Shown here: one piece after another, positions 1-11,977 of the stretch
How positions within the stretch are numbered: the first letter of the stretch is position 1
How the letters are laid out: each line of letters opens with the position of its first letter
Assembly (NCBI GenBank): GCA_023525715.1
Contig: CM042013.1
Coordinates: 73,172,994 to 73,236,993 of the forward strand
Reading direction: 5' to 3'
DNA length: 64,000 nucleotides
Origin: Cichorium intybus
Taxonomy: Eukaryota; Streptophyta; Magnoliopsida; Asterales; Asteraceae
The notes under the pieces: model-generated
What the model was told of the DNA's origin: nothing
Database searches by the model: none
The model's input: only the letters and a program-made list of their open reading frames with translations
Translations under genes and position numbers: made by a program

Positions 1-701
1 GCTAGTAGTTGTTAGTTGTTTGTTGTTATTTGTTAGCTGTTAGTTGTTAGTTATCGTTTTCATTAGTGCAGAAGTGTTCTGCAATCTGAAATATCTTTTA
101 TATTATGAATGTTTTGTTAAAAATAAAAGTTAAAAACTTTTGCTGACAAACAAAAAAACTTTAGGTTTTTTCTAAAAGTAAAAACTAAAAGCTCCCAAAG
201 ACTTTTGTAAACTGCGTGCCAAACATGCATTTTTACCTGTTGATGACATGAAACAACAAAATTACATAATTTTTTCATGCATTTATTTAATCAACAAATA
301 TAACTATAACATTCAAACATACATCTTTAGATTTGTACTCAACAAATTCTAGTACCAAAAAAAGCAAGGACTGATGCACGTGAATATGTAACGACTTTTG
401 ACTCACGTGGGACTACAGAAAACAATAGACGACATAGGAACCACCATGGTAAGGAGGTGTAAAGTCTCGTTAAATGTAAAAGAATATACGAGTGACAAAG
501 GTCAAAGTACAAAAGCCGAATTATGTGCCAAAATTTCTGCCACTAAACGACTGAGTTACAGACTTTATTCTCCATGATTGTATATTTGTATGCTCGTATA
601 TTCTCTTACAACATACAAACAAAAGGATGGGGCTTCTTCACAAATCCCTATAAATAATATAATCTTCTAGTTGAAAATAAAACAAATATCATATTTGATA
701 T
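1..701. other. AT-rich intergenic sequence, no gene seen
   Basis: No open frame with protein-like composition and no recognisable repeat structure was found. The first 60 bases are a loose reiteration of GTTAGTT and GTTTGTT words, too irregular to be a telomeric or satellite array. Confidence 0.5.
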
Positions 702-859
702 TGTTAGTGTATCCCACATTGGTGCGACATGGTCCTATAAGTTTGTATATATGTTGGAGTCTTTCCTCTCTCCACAAGGGCTGTTTTGGAGAGAGGGAAG
801 ACTCCAACATATATACAAACTTATAGGACCGTGTCGCACCAATGTGGGATACACTAACA
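702..859. repeat. Near-perfect palindrome formed by the 3' LTR
   Basis: Bases 702-780 are followed by their reverse complement at 781-859, with a few mismatches and a loop of about 15 bases around ACAAGGGCTGTTTT. Transcribed from either side this would give a long hairpin RNA. The right arm is the genuine LTR end, because it joins the polypurine tract. The left arm is a fold-back copy. Confidence 0.85.
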
Positions 860-909
860 CTCCCCCTCAGAGACATAGGCTCGATGAGGTTACAGGGGTG
901 CATGACACC

Positions 910-922
910 GGCTCTGATACCA
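910..922 (-). promoter_or_regulatory. Primer-binding site, initiator-Met tRNA
   Basis: The minus strand reads TGGTATCAGAGCC immediately after the 5' LTR. This is the usual plant initiator-Met tRNA priming site for minus-strand DNA synthesis. Confidence 0.75.
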
Positions 923-994
923 TATAAATATATGTGGAGCCCAAGATTGTCTATCCAAAAGAGCCCTTGTGGAGAGACGTGGGATACACTAACA

Positions 995-3690
995 CATATC
1001 TGTGATTTGATGGATACTTCATTAGTTATTGAAAAGTGTTTAAAGAAATGAGGCGTATCAAGAAAAAATTTCAACTAGCTGAATAAACTTAAAAAAAAAG
1101 AAAAAGCTGAATAAACTTAAAAGATATGCAAAACAAATTGTATAAAGCATAACAAACTTTTGTCATTTTTTTCTTTAATTTTTCTACGTAAAGCAAATAA
1201 TAATTTCGATTTTTTTCTCTTGTTTGCTGTAAAACTTTCGTTTTCTTCTTTCTAATGGTTAAATGGTTGTTGTCGAAAATCTACTGGTTATCAGATAAAT
1301 CAAGTATCGATTATGAATAATAGATAAAATAAAAAGTTTGTAACTTGAATAATGTACAAGGTTACCTTAAACATAAAGAGCAAAACTAATTGCCTTTCCT
1401 ATGCGATTTACCCTCAGATGTATAATTTACTAGTCATAACATTATTATATTGCCGTTTTATATAGATCTTTTATGTTGAAATATCTTGAAAAAAAGGTAG
1501 ATCGTTCACACCGGATATACTATCATCACGTGAAAGATAAAGCAGCAAACAAGATTGACTAATGTAGTGTATTTGATCGAACTTTTAAGCGGAGACTTCC
1601 ATTATAGGGTTTCACTTCCCAACATCTCGACTTTATCGATGAGAAGGATTAAGGATATAAGATCAAAACCATTACCATATAAGAATTACAATTATTCACG
1701 TTGTTTAATGGAAGTGTTATTCCATTAAACGTATCAGTTTTATAATACATGGAAATATAAGGAGAAACAAAGTATCCTAAATACAAAGCCTATCAAGACC
1801 TTATAACTTTTTTTTTTTATATTTTTAAAACATGGATAATTAAGATACTTGGTAATTAGTAAAATATAAACTAAAATTATTACTAAAGAAATAAATGTTA
1901 AAAATTTTAATCAAATCTTAGAATTAATGTTGTTCTATTCGGTACATCTTTTATCTAATATATTACGTTGCTTTGTTCAATGCCTCTTTTAATATATGTT
2001 TAACGTTTTTTTGTTGGCTTGATGATAATTGTGATGAATATTTGTTTTTGAACAAACATACCCACACTTCAATTTTCAAACGTGGATCCAAAAGACCGGT
2101 ACTTAGTACTACGACTACCGTGATACCTTTTTCATGATTTTTCAAGAAGACATACTATCTCGAACCTCCGTATTGAAAACCTTGTGGTTTTAAAAAGAAA
2201 ACTCTCTTAAACACATTTCAATCGTAATGCTAATATCAATTCTTCTTTGATTTTAAACATTTGTTGGAGTAAGACGTGTGAATAAGACTCATAGCATATT
2301 GTGTTCTAGGTATGATAAGGAAGATTTCGTGTTGGTATTAACGAAGACATGCCCAAGAAATCATTTGTTCGCATATTAATGTTGACCCTTACATCTTTAT
2401 CTGATATACTGGTTCCACACCGTCACGACGTCAACCCTTGTATTCCAACTAATCCTTGTACGGATAAACTCTCAAATCTTTGACCAAGAACATTTCATCT
2501 CCATAATCAGCTCCTGAAGCACAGGACTTTTTACAAAGAACATTTCATCTCTATAATTAGCTCCTGAAGCACGAAACTTTATGTAACTCATCTTTACAAA
2601 CATGTTTATCTTTCTGCTGGAGAACACACTTTAAAAATTGGCTTGTATAGTCATTACAATAGCAAGAAACTATCGAATTGATTGGTTTCAACACCTAATG
2701 TATTTCCACAATATCGCCTTGCTAAACGAAACACATATTTACTTACATTGAGATGTACTACTTCTGATATAGGTATGAATTCCATAGATATAAGAGACAA
2801 AAACAACTCTCCTCAAATGCTTCACATGCAAAGGTAGAGTCTGAATGTTACAATGAGATGGTAGTCCTTAGATTCCTTCTAACTTACGAAGATGGATAGA
2901 ATACCTCACAATGATCTCTAGTAATCCTTATGAAACTCACAATTCTATGAAAATCAAATGAGTCATGAAAGTGCAACATATGCTTTAAATACTAACTAAT
3001 AAAGTTTAAATGAGCTGATGTAGGCTAAGCCTAGTGTGGATAGTTCCATTTTCTCTTTAGAATAACAAATAACACAGACCGTGCTACCCAATAGTCTGGC
3101 CTGATCTACTCCTCATCATGGTTTGCTTCATAGCACATTAGGACCTCTTCCTTATAACACTTACAAGGTTCTACTTAAATCTTGGTGTTGATATGACATT
3201 GTATTATTTCCCTAATTATGCAACCAAATAGGTTCATATGATGTTGATAGTAGCATAGCCCATTATAGGTATGCATATACTATTGGGGTTTGATCAATGA
3301 CAAAAATCGTTACTAGAATTAATATACAACATAAACTATTATGTAAACTTTTAATTACACTAAAAGAAAATCTAATAACCCAAGAATGTTTAATTAACAA
3401 CAATAAATGGTTTTGGGCCATACCTTGCAATTATAGAGATCCATTTAAGTAGTAGATGACAATCATGATTGATTGCCACTATGTGTACCCATATGAGTAG
3501 ATCTAGAACACTGCTAGACACTAACATGAATCAAAGTTGTTCTTTCTCTTCTTTTGTCTTGAAGTCGTCAATCACAAGGGTTGGAGAGAATGGTGATAAT
3601 TTTAGTTACATGTGGGAGAGGATTAGGGTTTCATATGATGTTATTTATTTTCTAATTCATATCATGATCCCTTACATAGTTACACATTTA
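995..3690. other. Intergenic sequence without a supportable gene
   Basis: About 2.7 kb of AT-rich DNA. The open frames are short and look random in composition. A 50-bp unit starting AAGAACATTTCATCT is present twice in tandem (from 2486 and 2536). Parts may be very old retroelement remnants, but I could not assign them. Confidence 0.4.
2486..2585. repeat. Two tandem copies of a 50-bp unit
   Basis: The unit begins AAGAACATTTCATCTC at 2486 and recurs at 2536 with a few substitutions. No function is evident. Confidence 0.6.
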
Positions 3691-4023
3691 GGTATGTAAA
3701 TTTCATCCATGTCTTTAGAAACTTCAATATTTACGCCAATATCCTTACAAAATTTAATATTACGTATATATAATTATAAAACTATAAAATTTATATAAAT
3801 GTCCAAAGTCTTATTTTAAATAAAAGTAAACAAATTTAATATTAAAAAATTATCTAAAAATCTAAATACCATAGTAATTTACTAAACTATCCTTTCCAAA
3901 TGAGATATTATCTCCTCGTTCTATCTGATTCTCCTGGGTCCTGCCCATAACAATCCTGCATGTCCTTTCCTCTTCTTTTTTCCACCATGATTGTCAAACT
4001 TCAAATTTTACATTTATCATATG

Positions 4024-4263
4024 GATGTTGATTTGAAGAAATCACAACTGAGATGGGTATTATGCGAAGCAAGCGAAGCTTAGGGCTGTGATCGAGAGTG
4101 CTAATGTGAAGACTAAAATGGAACGCGATGTAGCTAGGTTTGAGATGTTGATTTGAAGAAATCACAACTAAGATGGGTAGGTTTCGAAACAAGCAAAACT
4201 TAGGGTTGGGATCGAGAGTGTTGTCATGAAGACTGAAATGAAACGTGATGTTGCTGGAATCGA
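4024..4263. repeat. Tandem duplication, period 120 bp, in captured sequence
   Basis: GATGTTGATTTGAAGAAATC begins at 4024 and again at 4144, and the whole 120-bp unit is duplicated with scattered differences. In one frame both units resemble a charged coiled-coil stretch (ESA, KTKME, RDVA), with stop codons between, so it looks like a decayed exon. The source gene is not recognised. Confidence 0.65.
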
Positions 4264-4960
4264 GAGTGCTAAGCAAGCTTTATAGGAGGCGACGACTCAT
4301 TGGTTCAAAGTTGCTAAAGGTATGATTCGCTTTATCCTTTCCCTAGTTCAATTTACCAAGTAATTAAAGCTTAAATTGAGAAAAAAATATATGAGGTGGT
4401 CTTGGCTTCAAAATAGTGGAAATTCGTTTATTTCATACTCTACTGTTCTACTCAATACAAATGTAGGTTAGGAAAATGTTGGATTCTAACTAATAATGGA
4501 GATATAGTTTCTATAGGATGGATAATTATTAAAATGATCATTGGCATGTGTTGTAAGGGTAACAAGAGCTTGTAGAAAGTAATATTATGATTTAGTCTAA
4601 ACCATAAGCATCATATATAGTTATATGCTAATAATTTTGCATTTTCTGTTATTTTGTCCACGTGATTTCATCTAATCTAGTATTGGGCTGATTTTCCACA
4701 CAAACTTACCGACATTAACACATAATCAATCAGGTAACCATATTACTTATCTCTGGAGCCTTACTAACATTAGCACAAACCATTTCATGTCTCTATACAA
4801 GCAATGGAATCATATTTCCTAGATGAGACACACTATTAGGTATTAAGAATTGGGTAAAAGCAAGATTTCTCTTATTTAAATGTGTTTTCCAACAAAACTT
4901 GTTTTCACATTTTTATCATAATTTCAAATTTGGTAAATCTTATGTGTTTTTTATTGGCAG

Positions 4961-5188
4961 GTGTCAGCTTGGTGATTCAAAAATCATTCTCTGTGAATCA
5001 GGAGCAAGTCACAGGTTACAGAAGTTGCAACTCAATTTTTCTAGGTAGGTTTAAAAGGATTTTATATAATTAACTTATTATTATATCTACAAGTAAACAT
5101 TTTTCTATTTAGCATTCTGAAAATATTTACTGTTTAATGGCAGTGATGATGTGAGTTTTGCATTGAAAGATAGCAAGGAGCTACCTTA
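4961..5188 (+). pseudogene. Exon pair of an unrecognised captured gene
   Basis: An acceptor TTATTGGCAG precedes 4961, and a donor-like CTAG/GTAGG follows 5044. A second acceptor AATGGCAG precedes 5144. Splicing 5044 to 5144 keeps one open frame that reads QLGDSKIILCESGASH, then through RLQKLQLNFS into SDDVSFALKDSKELP, and stops at TAG near 5188. The AG/T codon completes across the junction, which supports real exons. I do not recognise the protein. It lies inside the long-TIR element, upstream of the aminotransferase fragment. Confidence 0.45.
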
Positions 5189-5524
5189 GTTGACCAAATA
5201 TATGTGTTAGTGAAGGCTATATGCGTGGGGATGTTGGTTATGAGTTTAAATTATATCTTTAAATTATTCAACACACCAACAAACATTTGTTACATTCTTA
5301 TAGTTTTTGCAGTTGAAGTTTTGATCACAAATGTTTGTGATCAAGGTTGGTAAGGCTACTGAGTTTGCGTTATTGTTATTTGTACTTGAATCATTTGGAT
5401 ATTTAATCTGTTATTTTTATGGACTATTTTAGGTACTATGGTTAATAGTTCCTTTTACTGAGTGATTGAAGATGAGGGTCAGATTTTTTTGAGCAGTGAA
5501 ACCCTTCTATCTGATGCAGACTTT

Positions 5525-5692
5525 TGGCTGCAATTTGGTATATGAAGATGAAAAACAAGTTGTGGCTATGAAAAGTCAACTCAGCAACTTGCAAGACCTA
5601 TGTACAGTAATTCACTTGTTCAATGTGCACTTATTGTTTCAACTGTTCTTAGTGATCCAAAATTAAAGCAAATATGGCTCAAAGAAGTCAAG
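5525..5692 (+). pseudogene. Aspartate aminotransferase fragment (mitochondrial type), frameshifted
   Basis: The frame reads a degenerate GCNLVYEDEKQ, then VVAMKSQL. After a one-base shift near 5580 it continues QQLARPMYSN, then LIVSTVLSDPKLK and IWLKEVK, ending at a donor-like AAG/GTACTT. The ARPMYSN and WLKEVK blocks are typical of the C-terminal half of plant mitochondrial PLP-dependent aspartate aminotransferase, which interconverts aspartate and oxaloacetate with glutamate and 2-oxoglutarate. Only about 55 of roughly 400 residues are present. The missing base destroys the frame, and the lysine that binds PLP is not in this part. It is non-functional as an enzyme and was most likely captured with the surrounding element. 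Confidence 0.75.
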
Positions 5693-6212
5693 GTACTTGT
5701 AGGTATTTTAGTATCTTATTTAATTGCTAGCGAATGTTCATGTTAGGGTGAAAATTATTTCTAGGAGTGTTAATGAATGCTTAATTGAATCCTAAACCAT
5801 GCTTGTTGCGATAAAGAAGAGAAAACTTCGTTTAATTGATGATCTTGTAACTTGCGATGCAGAGGACAAGGAAATTGACAATGTAGCTTGCGATGACAGC
5901 TAATGGCTTACAGGATGGAAGACTGGGATGAGATTTCATGGCACACTATTCACGATCGTGATTTTATATATTAATCGTGATTAAATTTATTTTATTTTAA
6001 TATTTAATTAGGGAAAGGTACTTCAGTAATATAACATGGTACTTTTATGTTTAGATAAAATTTTAATATTAAATTAGTTTAACCCTAATTAAAATAGAAA
6101 ATTGGATATAGATGTGAATTTTATAACTTTATATATATGTACTATTAAATTTTGTAAGGATATTAAGGTAAATTTGGAAGTTTCGAAGGACATGCATGAA
6201 ATTTGGCCATCC

Positions 6213-7831
6213 AGCTATCATGGATGATGGTTTTTAGACAATTAATACCATTAATTTTGCCTAATTGTTATTATTAACATATAATTAACTCCCTTTAATC
6301 ACTGAAATCTATATTTATGTATGTTTTCTAAATTATTACGGTGATCAAACCACTTCCATGTTTAAGCCTTTATTATTCCCGACTTTAATTGTTCTTTGAT
6401 TTCAATATACTCTTGTGGACTGTATGAAATCCTTGTAATGATTCAAACCCGTGTATACCAAAATAAACCACTTCCATGTTTAAGCCTTTATTATTCCCAA
6501 CTTTAATTATTATTTGATTTCAATATACTCCTGTGGAGTGTATGAAATCCTTGTAATGATTCAAACCCATGTATACCAAAATCAACCTATAGAAAGTAAG
6601 GATATTTATACTTGGGGACTTATAAGTCATAGAGTATTGTTGTTACATTTCTTCATAAGCATCCTATTTAGTTAGGACAATTCGTTGACAATAACCTTTC
6701 TTATCATAGAATTGACAATAGATTTATTGTCGTGCTTACTTGTATTTTCAATGGACTCTTTGACCTTTACTCGAGTTTCCTTTCTCACCAACATGAGAAT
6801 TACCCTCCCCTTTACAAGATTTGTATACTTTAGTTGAATGTATGCAAAGAAGTTATAGGTATGATTTACCGGGATAATAAAGCAGAACATATTAGTGTAT
6901 CTATTACTAACACCAAAATCACATATTCATTAGTTTCACTTTAGTTAGACCAATAATTGAATATCATGATAACCTAAACATTATACTATGCTATATAAAC
7001 ATTGCCGCAATCACCTTTGTGCAAAAAATAAAATAAAATTAATGCATATTATGCTTAATTCATTGTATAAAGTATTATTCAATTAGTCTTTGGGTTCCTT
7101 AAACACTAAATCAAACAATTGTTTGATATGGTGTTTCATAAACTCGAATATCAAACGCAAGTAACCTTTTTTTGATACATTTACTTAAATTTGATGTCAA
7201 AATTATCACTCTTATCATTTGTTAGGATCTAATTATATATTAATTGTATCTAATTTGCCACAATGCCTAGACTCTAACTTATTTCAGATTTTAAATTTTA
7301 TCAAGTTCATGAAGTATTGGCAACCAAAAAATTTATAAAGCATCAACCTTTATATATTATTTTTATTCGTCTTAAATAAAAAATAATTATACATTGAATG
7401 CTTTATGTATCTCAAAGTACTCAGAAATTAGGGGATCATGTTTTAAATGTATCAACCACAAGTCTCAAATATCGTTTGAAACAACGGAAACCATAAAATA
7501 AAATAATAAAGATAATAGTGTGCATTCTGTAGCGCACCGCTTACCCAATGTAACATTCATTAATATCTTAGAAATATAGGTCATGCCTATTCAATGGCAT
7601 CACCAACCTATTAAGGGTTTTTAAATGGGTGCTCATAATGTTTTCAAGGAATGGAATTTCTGAATAATTGGAAATGAACCCGTGAATATATGGTTTTTCA
7701 GAAAACACACCACCATTCACTTGGTTTTTGTTAAGGTAATTTGTATAAAAGTCATTAAATTCATATAAAATTTTTATTTAGATACTATATTATTTTTTTA
7801 ACAATTAAGTTACTAAATGTTTTATCGAAAA
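6213..7831. other. AT-rich spacer, no gene
   Basis: Nothing coding is supportable. The only clear structure is the 118-bp tandem duplication at 6347-6582. Confidence 0.5.
6347..6582. repeat. Two tandem copies of a 118-bp unit
   Basis: AAACCACTTCCATGTTTAAG starts at 6347 and again at 6465. The units differ at only a few positions, so the duplication is fairly recent. No function is evident. Confidence 0.85.
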
Positions 7832-8244
7832 TCTACTATACCTAATAAATAAAAATAAATTTTGCCACGTGTCCTTTTTATAATGAGTGTCCTCCAGCTG
7901 ATACGTGTACTTTTACTAACTCCTGATTTTAATTTCCCGCCTAAAACTTTCTCATGTATGATTAGGTCTTCAAAATCATCACGAATTTATGCTATCCCCC
8001 GATTTATCCTGATTCCATAAATCACGGCTCAATATTCGTTTCAAATTTAAAATCCTTTTTGCTCATGTGCACGAAGGAATGATTCTTTATTTTTGACTGC
8101 ATTAAATATTTGAGTTTTGTGGAACGATCTGGGTTTCATCTTTATTTTTGAAGTTGTTTTTAATTTACAGGTTTTGTAGTACACTTCACTCGATGATAAA
8201 GCTTTTTGAAGGAGAAAGGTAGGGTTTTTTAGGAGACGGTGGTA

Positions 8245-8313
8245 ATGGTGCTTAAGTTTTTGGAGGAGAACAAGAAGGTTGGTCCAGTGGCTGCTAAGAA
8301 TAGTTCCGTCAAG
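8245..8313 (+). pseudogene. Possible captured first exon, unknown gene
   Basis: ATG at 8245 opens a frame reading MVLKFLEENKKVGPVAAK then NSSVK, and meets a donor-like AAG/GTCAGG at 8313. The composition is protein-like, but I do not recognise it. It runs opposite to the urease exons, so the Helitron probably captured from two sources. Confidence 0.35.
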
Positions 8314-8699
8314 GTCAGGCGTATCTCCTCCTGTTTTGCGTTTTATCAGAAATCAAATTAAATAATGCTAATAATCAGGAGTAAAATAATGCTATTATTT
8401 GAAAGTTGAATCAAATAATGCTAATAAACAGGAATCAAATTGAGTGATTCTATAATGAAAGTTGAATCGCGCGATATAAGGAAACGGATTGAGTTTCCAA
8501 CTTAAACCCTGGAAATCAGCTATTTGACAGAGTCCGATGGTTAACCTACACCCTCTATCGTACATATTTCTTTTTACTCTCACGCAGCTACTCTATTTGG
8601 TCTAGAAATCGAAAAAGGTACTGTTTGAACACTTTTCTCTACTTTTGTTTTCTTTGTATCTTGATTGCAGTTGCAGAATATCTATAGATCTGAATCCTT

Positions 8700-9831
8700 T
8701 ACCTACTTCCAGGCATTTGTGATTACAGTGTCCAGGCAATTAGATGGGGAATACCCTGACGCTTGTCCCATTCCATCTCTTATAACTTTTCCACCACCAA
8801 ATACACATTCGTCACCATAAACAGAAAAAACTTTTTCAATTTCAGCAATTAAGTCGGTGTCACCAAGACGAACTTTGTCTCCAATTGTTGGACCGTGCAT
8901 ATTGGCGTAAGCCTAAAGCCTCACGTGGTATATTGTAAGCAAATGGAGACCCTTCTAGAATGATACCATTACTGCAAATCAAGTTACACGTAATTATAGT
9001 TTATTCGGAAATACCACATGCAACGTTTAAGGAATCAGAAACCGGTTGAATGGGTTTTGATGTCTTAACTTGGTACTGGTATCTTCGGAATTGCCGAATC
9101 CTCTTGCGTTTACAGATTCCATTACTGTTCTAACATTAGAATCATTGCCAGGGCTGACTGCAATTGCATTACCTCCTCTAATTACTTGCATACCGCCAAT
9201 TTTTACAAGAGTGACAGATTTTGTATCTCCTGGCTGGAAAAGTAAGCTTAAGTATATATTTTGAAATTTAAATAAAAATATATAGCGCGTAATAGAGACA
9301 ATAAAGTTCACTATCTGACCTCAAATCTGGCTGTTCCTGCAGGTATATTTAACCTCATACGATATGCTTTTCTTCGATCAAAAATCAAACTTGGATTGAC
9401 CTCGATAAAATGGTAATGGCTTCCAACCTGTAAAAATAACATTTATTTATGTAAATTTTAATGGAAAATATTAAAATGTACAGAGGAAGTGGGAAACCAC
9501 CTGTATTGGTCTATCTCCATTGTTAGTTACTTTAAGGACTACTGCTTCCCTTCCGGAATTCAGCAGTATATATCCATATGACCATATCTGAAGATTGTTC
9601 ACCAGGAATCTTACAACTTTCTATAACCGGAAACTTTTCAAGTGAAGGAACTGCAAATATCCATCAAATTTAACAGGCAAGTCAGGTAAAATTGATGTGT
9701 AAAAATCAAAGGACAGATTGCTGACCTGGAAGAAAATATCCATGTAAAGCCATTTCAAGATTTCCATTTTCGCAGGATACTGGATCATGTATAGTGATTA
9801 ACTTTGTACCATCAGGAAAGGTTCCTTCTAC
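8700..9831 (-). pseudogene. Urease fragment, five exons, frameshifted
   Basis: Plant urease is a single chain of about 840 residues that hydrolyses urea with two nickel ions. Five exon-like blocks in the right order are seen on the minus strand: 9831-9726 (VEGTFPDGTKLITIHDP), 9650-9501 (VPSLEKF then LLNSGREAVVLKV and GDRPIQ), 9427-9320 (VGSHYHFIEVNP then IFDRRKAYRMRLNIPAGTA), 9233 to about 9079 (PGDTKSVTLVKIGG then VIRGGNAIA and VNARGFGNSED), and 8971 to about 8700 (MHGPTIGDKVRLGDTDLIAE then YGDECVFGGGKVIRDGMGQ). Introns have GT/AG borders. This covers the gamma/beta region to the start of alpha. The N-terminal exon and the nickel-binding catalytic domain are absent. A frameshift lies in the second block between PGEQSS and LLNSG, and a 7-base TTAGGCT insertion disrupts REA-YANM in the last. 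It is not functional. Confidence 0.88.
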
Positions 9832-11948
9832 CTGAATATAATTTTAGCATTAAGGAAAATAAAGATTGCTGACTTGGAAGAAAAGCTACGTCTTCTCTGT
9901 TAGGATTCGTTGTGCAATCGTTCTAGAGTCTAGAGTAACATTGTATGGAAAACTATCAAGAATGAATCGACTTGGTTTCTCAATATATAACATCCCAAGT
10001 TTTGGGATACTTTTATCAAGTTTTTATAATTGACGATGGTTTGAGAAAGTCCATTTATTGTGGTTATTGTAGGTTAGACTAGGATGATCGTGGAGAATTA
10101 TACCAAATTGGATTGCATTAAATAGAAAAAGTAAGAATATGTGCAATCGAGATACCTCCCTTGCAAAATTAACTCATCAGATCGAAAAACATGAAGCCAG
10201 GCTCCAGACATGTAAGTTCCCTGCATGAACGGTACCATAAAACCCAAAGCTCGGGCATCTCAGTTCAAAGTTATGACATGTCTCAATTAGATCTTAGATT
10301 TTATCGTTTTGTGTACATAGTTTTCTTCAATCGACTACTCAATGGCATGGACTCTTTCTGCCTCATCTTCGTTGTTAGCTTTCTTTCTCCATCTCAATTA
10401 AATCTGGGGTTCTTGTGAATCTGATGGTTTCCACAACCAAATTTTGCATAAGTCATCTAAATCATTATATATTTCTAAGGCTTAATTTGGTAGATCGTGT
10501 TATGTGATGGGAAATTTCTTGCAAAAATTTTGATAACCTGCTGAGGAAATAACCGTGATTGGCTTGGGACAGGCCAACTCCTGTTCCTCCTCCACCAAAA
10601 GGTTTAAAACTTCATGTCTTCTTGTATTTTGTGACATGTGAGGCTTGGTTAAAATACATGCGAGGTTCGGTTAAAAGTTAATTTTGCCCTTGAATCAGTT
10701 GTCAGAAGTTGTGCTTTTGTAGGTGAATTCAATATTTGTTGCTAACAATAACTAGGACCATAGTGACTCCTACTGCAATTTCTATTTTAGGCTAATTTGT
10801 GGTTTTAGTGGTTTTGTTGCAAGTATTGCTGCAATTTTTGTTTTAGGAACTAGGATGGTAATGCACAAAACTTGAAAGGTTTGTATCGTCATTCGTCCTA
10901 TATCACTATCTTTATCTTTATTGGTTGCACTTTTAAACGTAAATTTAATCATTCTTTTTCATTAGTTTGCATCATTGTTCCTTTTGGTTGGTTGGTTTTA
11001 ATGTTGTTGCCATGTAACTGCTGTTAAAATTCATATTGTTGAAATTAGGAGGTTAATGAGCTTATTACATGTTACTATTTCTTTTAAGATCTCATTCATA
11101 GAATTGATGCACAAATTCTCATCCTTTCCAAAAAAAGGAACCAGTGAATGAGGTTTTTGTAATCAAAACCAACATGGATTAATGTATTAAAACACCAACT
11201 CTTATTAATCAAATTGTTAGATTAAATTTAAATATTTTCTTATTATATAAGTTTTTTTAATTGTCATGAAGATGCATTTTTTTTTAAAAGTAGTCTCAAT
11301 AGTTCAAAGCAAAACAAGGTACTAAAATATTGTCAAACTGTTTTTGTTTTTCATCATTTAAACTCAAAATAAGTCGTGGGCTTTTGTCTTTTTAAAAAAA
11401 TTAATGATCTTTCTATTTTTTTTTATAAGATCATTGGAGGAATGTGGTCTAATTGAAAAAGCTTTAAACCAGTTGCGGAAAAAAAGAGTTCAAGATTGTA
11501 AGTTTATATTTATAATTACGTTTTATCAATTATAAATTGCTTCATTTGATAATATATATTGATTTTATAATAGGTTGATAAATTATACTATAAGGATGAC
11601 GTGGCACTTGCGAAAATCTAGAAAGCCATGCAACATACTACCACTGTTATTGATTTATACTCTGTCAATGTCTTCTTAATTAAATAAATGTAAATAAATA
11701 AATTTATGGAGTGAATTTTTTTAATAAATTTATGGAATGAAATTTCAGTATTATTTTTTTATTACTTTTGGTATTTATTCTTCATTTTAATCATATTTTA
11801 TTTGAACATAGCGTTCGTAATTCCTAACTAAAACCAGCAAAATTTATCATATCATATAAAATATCAAAATAAACAAAATTCACAAATGACAATTTTATCA
11901 TCTGCAATATTGATATTTTTCATATTATTTTATATATTTTTTAATCAT

Positions 11949-11977
11949 CCCGTATAATACACGGGTTTCTAACCTAG
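11949..11977 (+). terminator. Helitron 3' hairpin and CTAG terminus
   Basis: Stem CCCGT/ACGGG with a 7-base loop, then TTTCTAACCTAG. This is the signal known to end rolling-circle transposition in Helitrons. Confidence 0.85.

Larger units (their letters stand above)
702..994 (-). mobile_element. TRIM-like miniature LTR retrotransposon, one LTR folded back
   Basis: Read on the minus strand the order is: a short 5' LTR (994 to 923) opening TGTTAGTGTATCCCAC; a primer-binding site TGGTATCAGAGCC matching initiator-Met tRNA (922-910); about 40 bp of internal sequence; a polypurine tract CTGAGGGGGAG (870-860); and a 3' LTR (859 to 702). The flanks are GATAT (697-701) and CATAT (995-999), a one-mismatch 5-bp target duplication. 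There is no coding capacity, so it would depend on proteins from another element. The 5' LTR lacks a central segment kept in the other copy at 13339. There is no 5S rRNA-like segment, so it is not Cassandra. Confidence 0.75.
3691..6212. mobile_element. Long-TIR DNA transposon (Mutator-like type) carrying gene fragments
   Basis: The left end (3691 to about 3905) and the right end (about 6003 to 6212) are inverted copies of each other, about 210 bp long and diverged. Both contain AAATTTCAT near the outside, then a stretch of shared words including AATATCCTTACAAAATTTAATA. Between them lie exon-like pieces of at least two genes: an unknown gene around 4024-5188 and a mitochondrial-type aspartate aminotransferase around 5525-5692. 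Long TIRs with captured exons and no transposase suggest a Pack-MULE. I could not find a clean 9-bp target duplication, so the outer borders are good to roughly 10 bp only. Confidence 0.65.
7832..11977 (+). mobile_element. Non-autonomous Helitron carrying captured gene pieces
   Basis: The 5' end is TCTACTATACCTAATAAATA, followed by a GCCACGTGTCC block common near plant Helitron 5' ends. The 3' end has a short GC hairpin (CCCGT, 7-base loop, ACGGG at 11949-11965), then 12 bases ending CTAG at 11977. The flanking bases are A (7831) and T (11978), as expected for insertion between A and T without target duplication. The element is about 4.1 kb. No Rep/helicase is seen, so it must be mobilised in trans. 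Inside are five antisense exons of a broken urease gene (8700-9831) and one short first exon-like piece (8245-8313). Confidence 0.85.

Noticed and set aside
702..994. Cassandra-type TRIM
   Set aside because: No 5S rRNA-like promoter or sequence within the LTRs.
667..1074. 135-codon frame across the TRIM
   Set aside because: It is created by the palindromic LTR and reads through PBS and LTR sequence. Not a protein.
8700..9831. Functional urease gene
   Set aside because: First exon and catalytic domain absent, two frame-disrupting changes, and location inside a Helitron.
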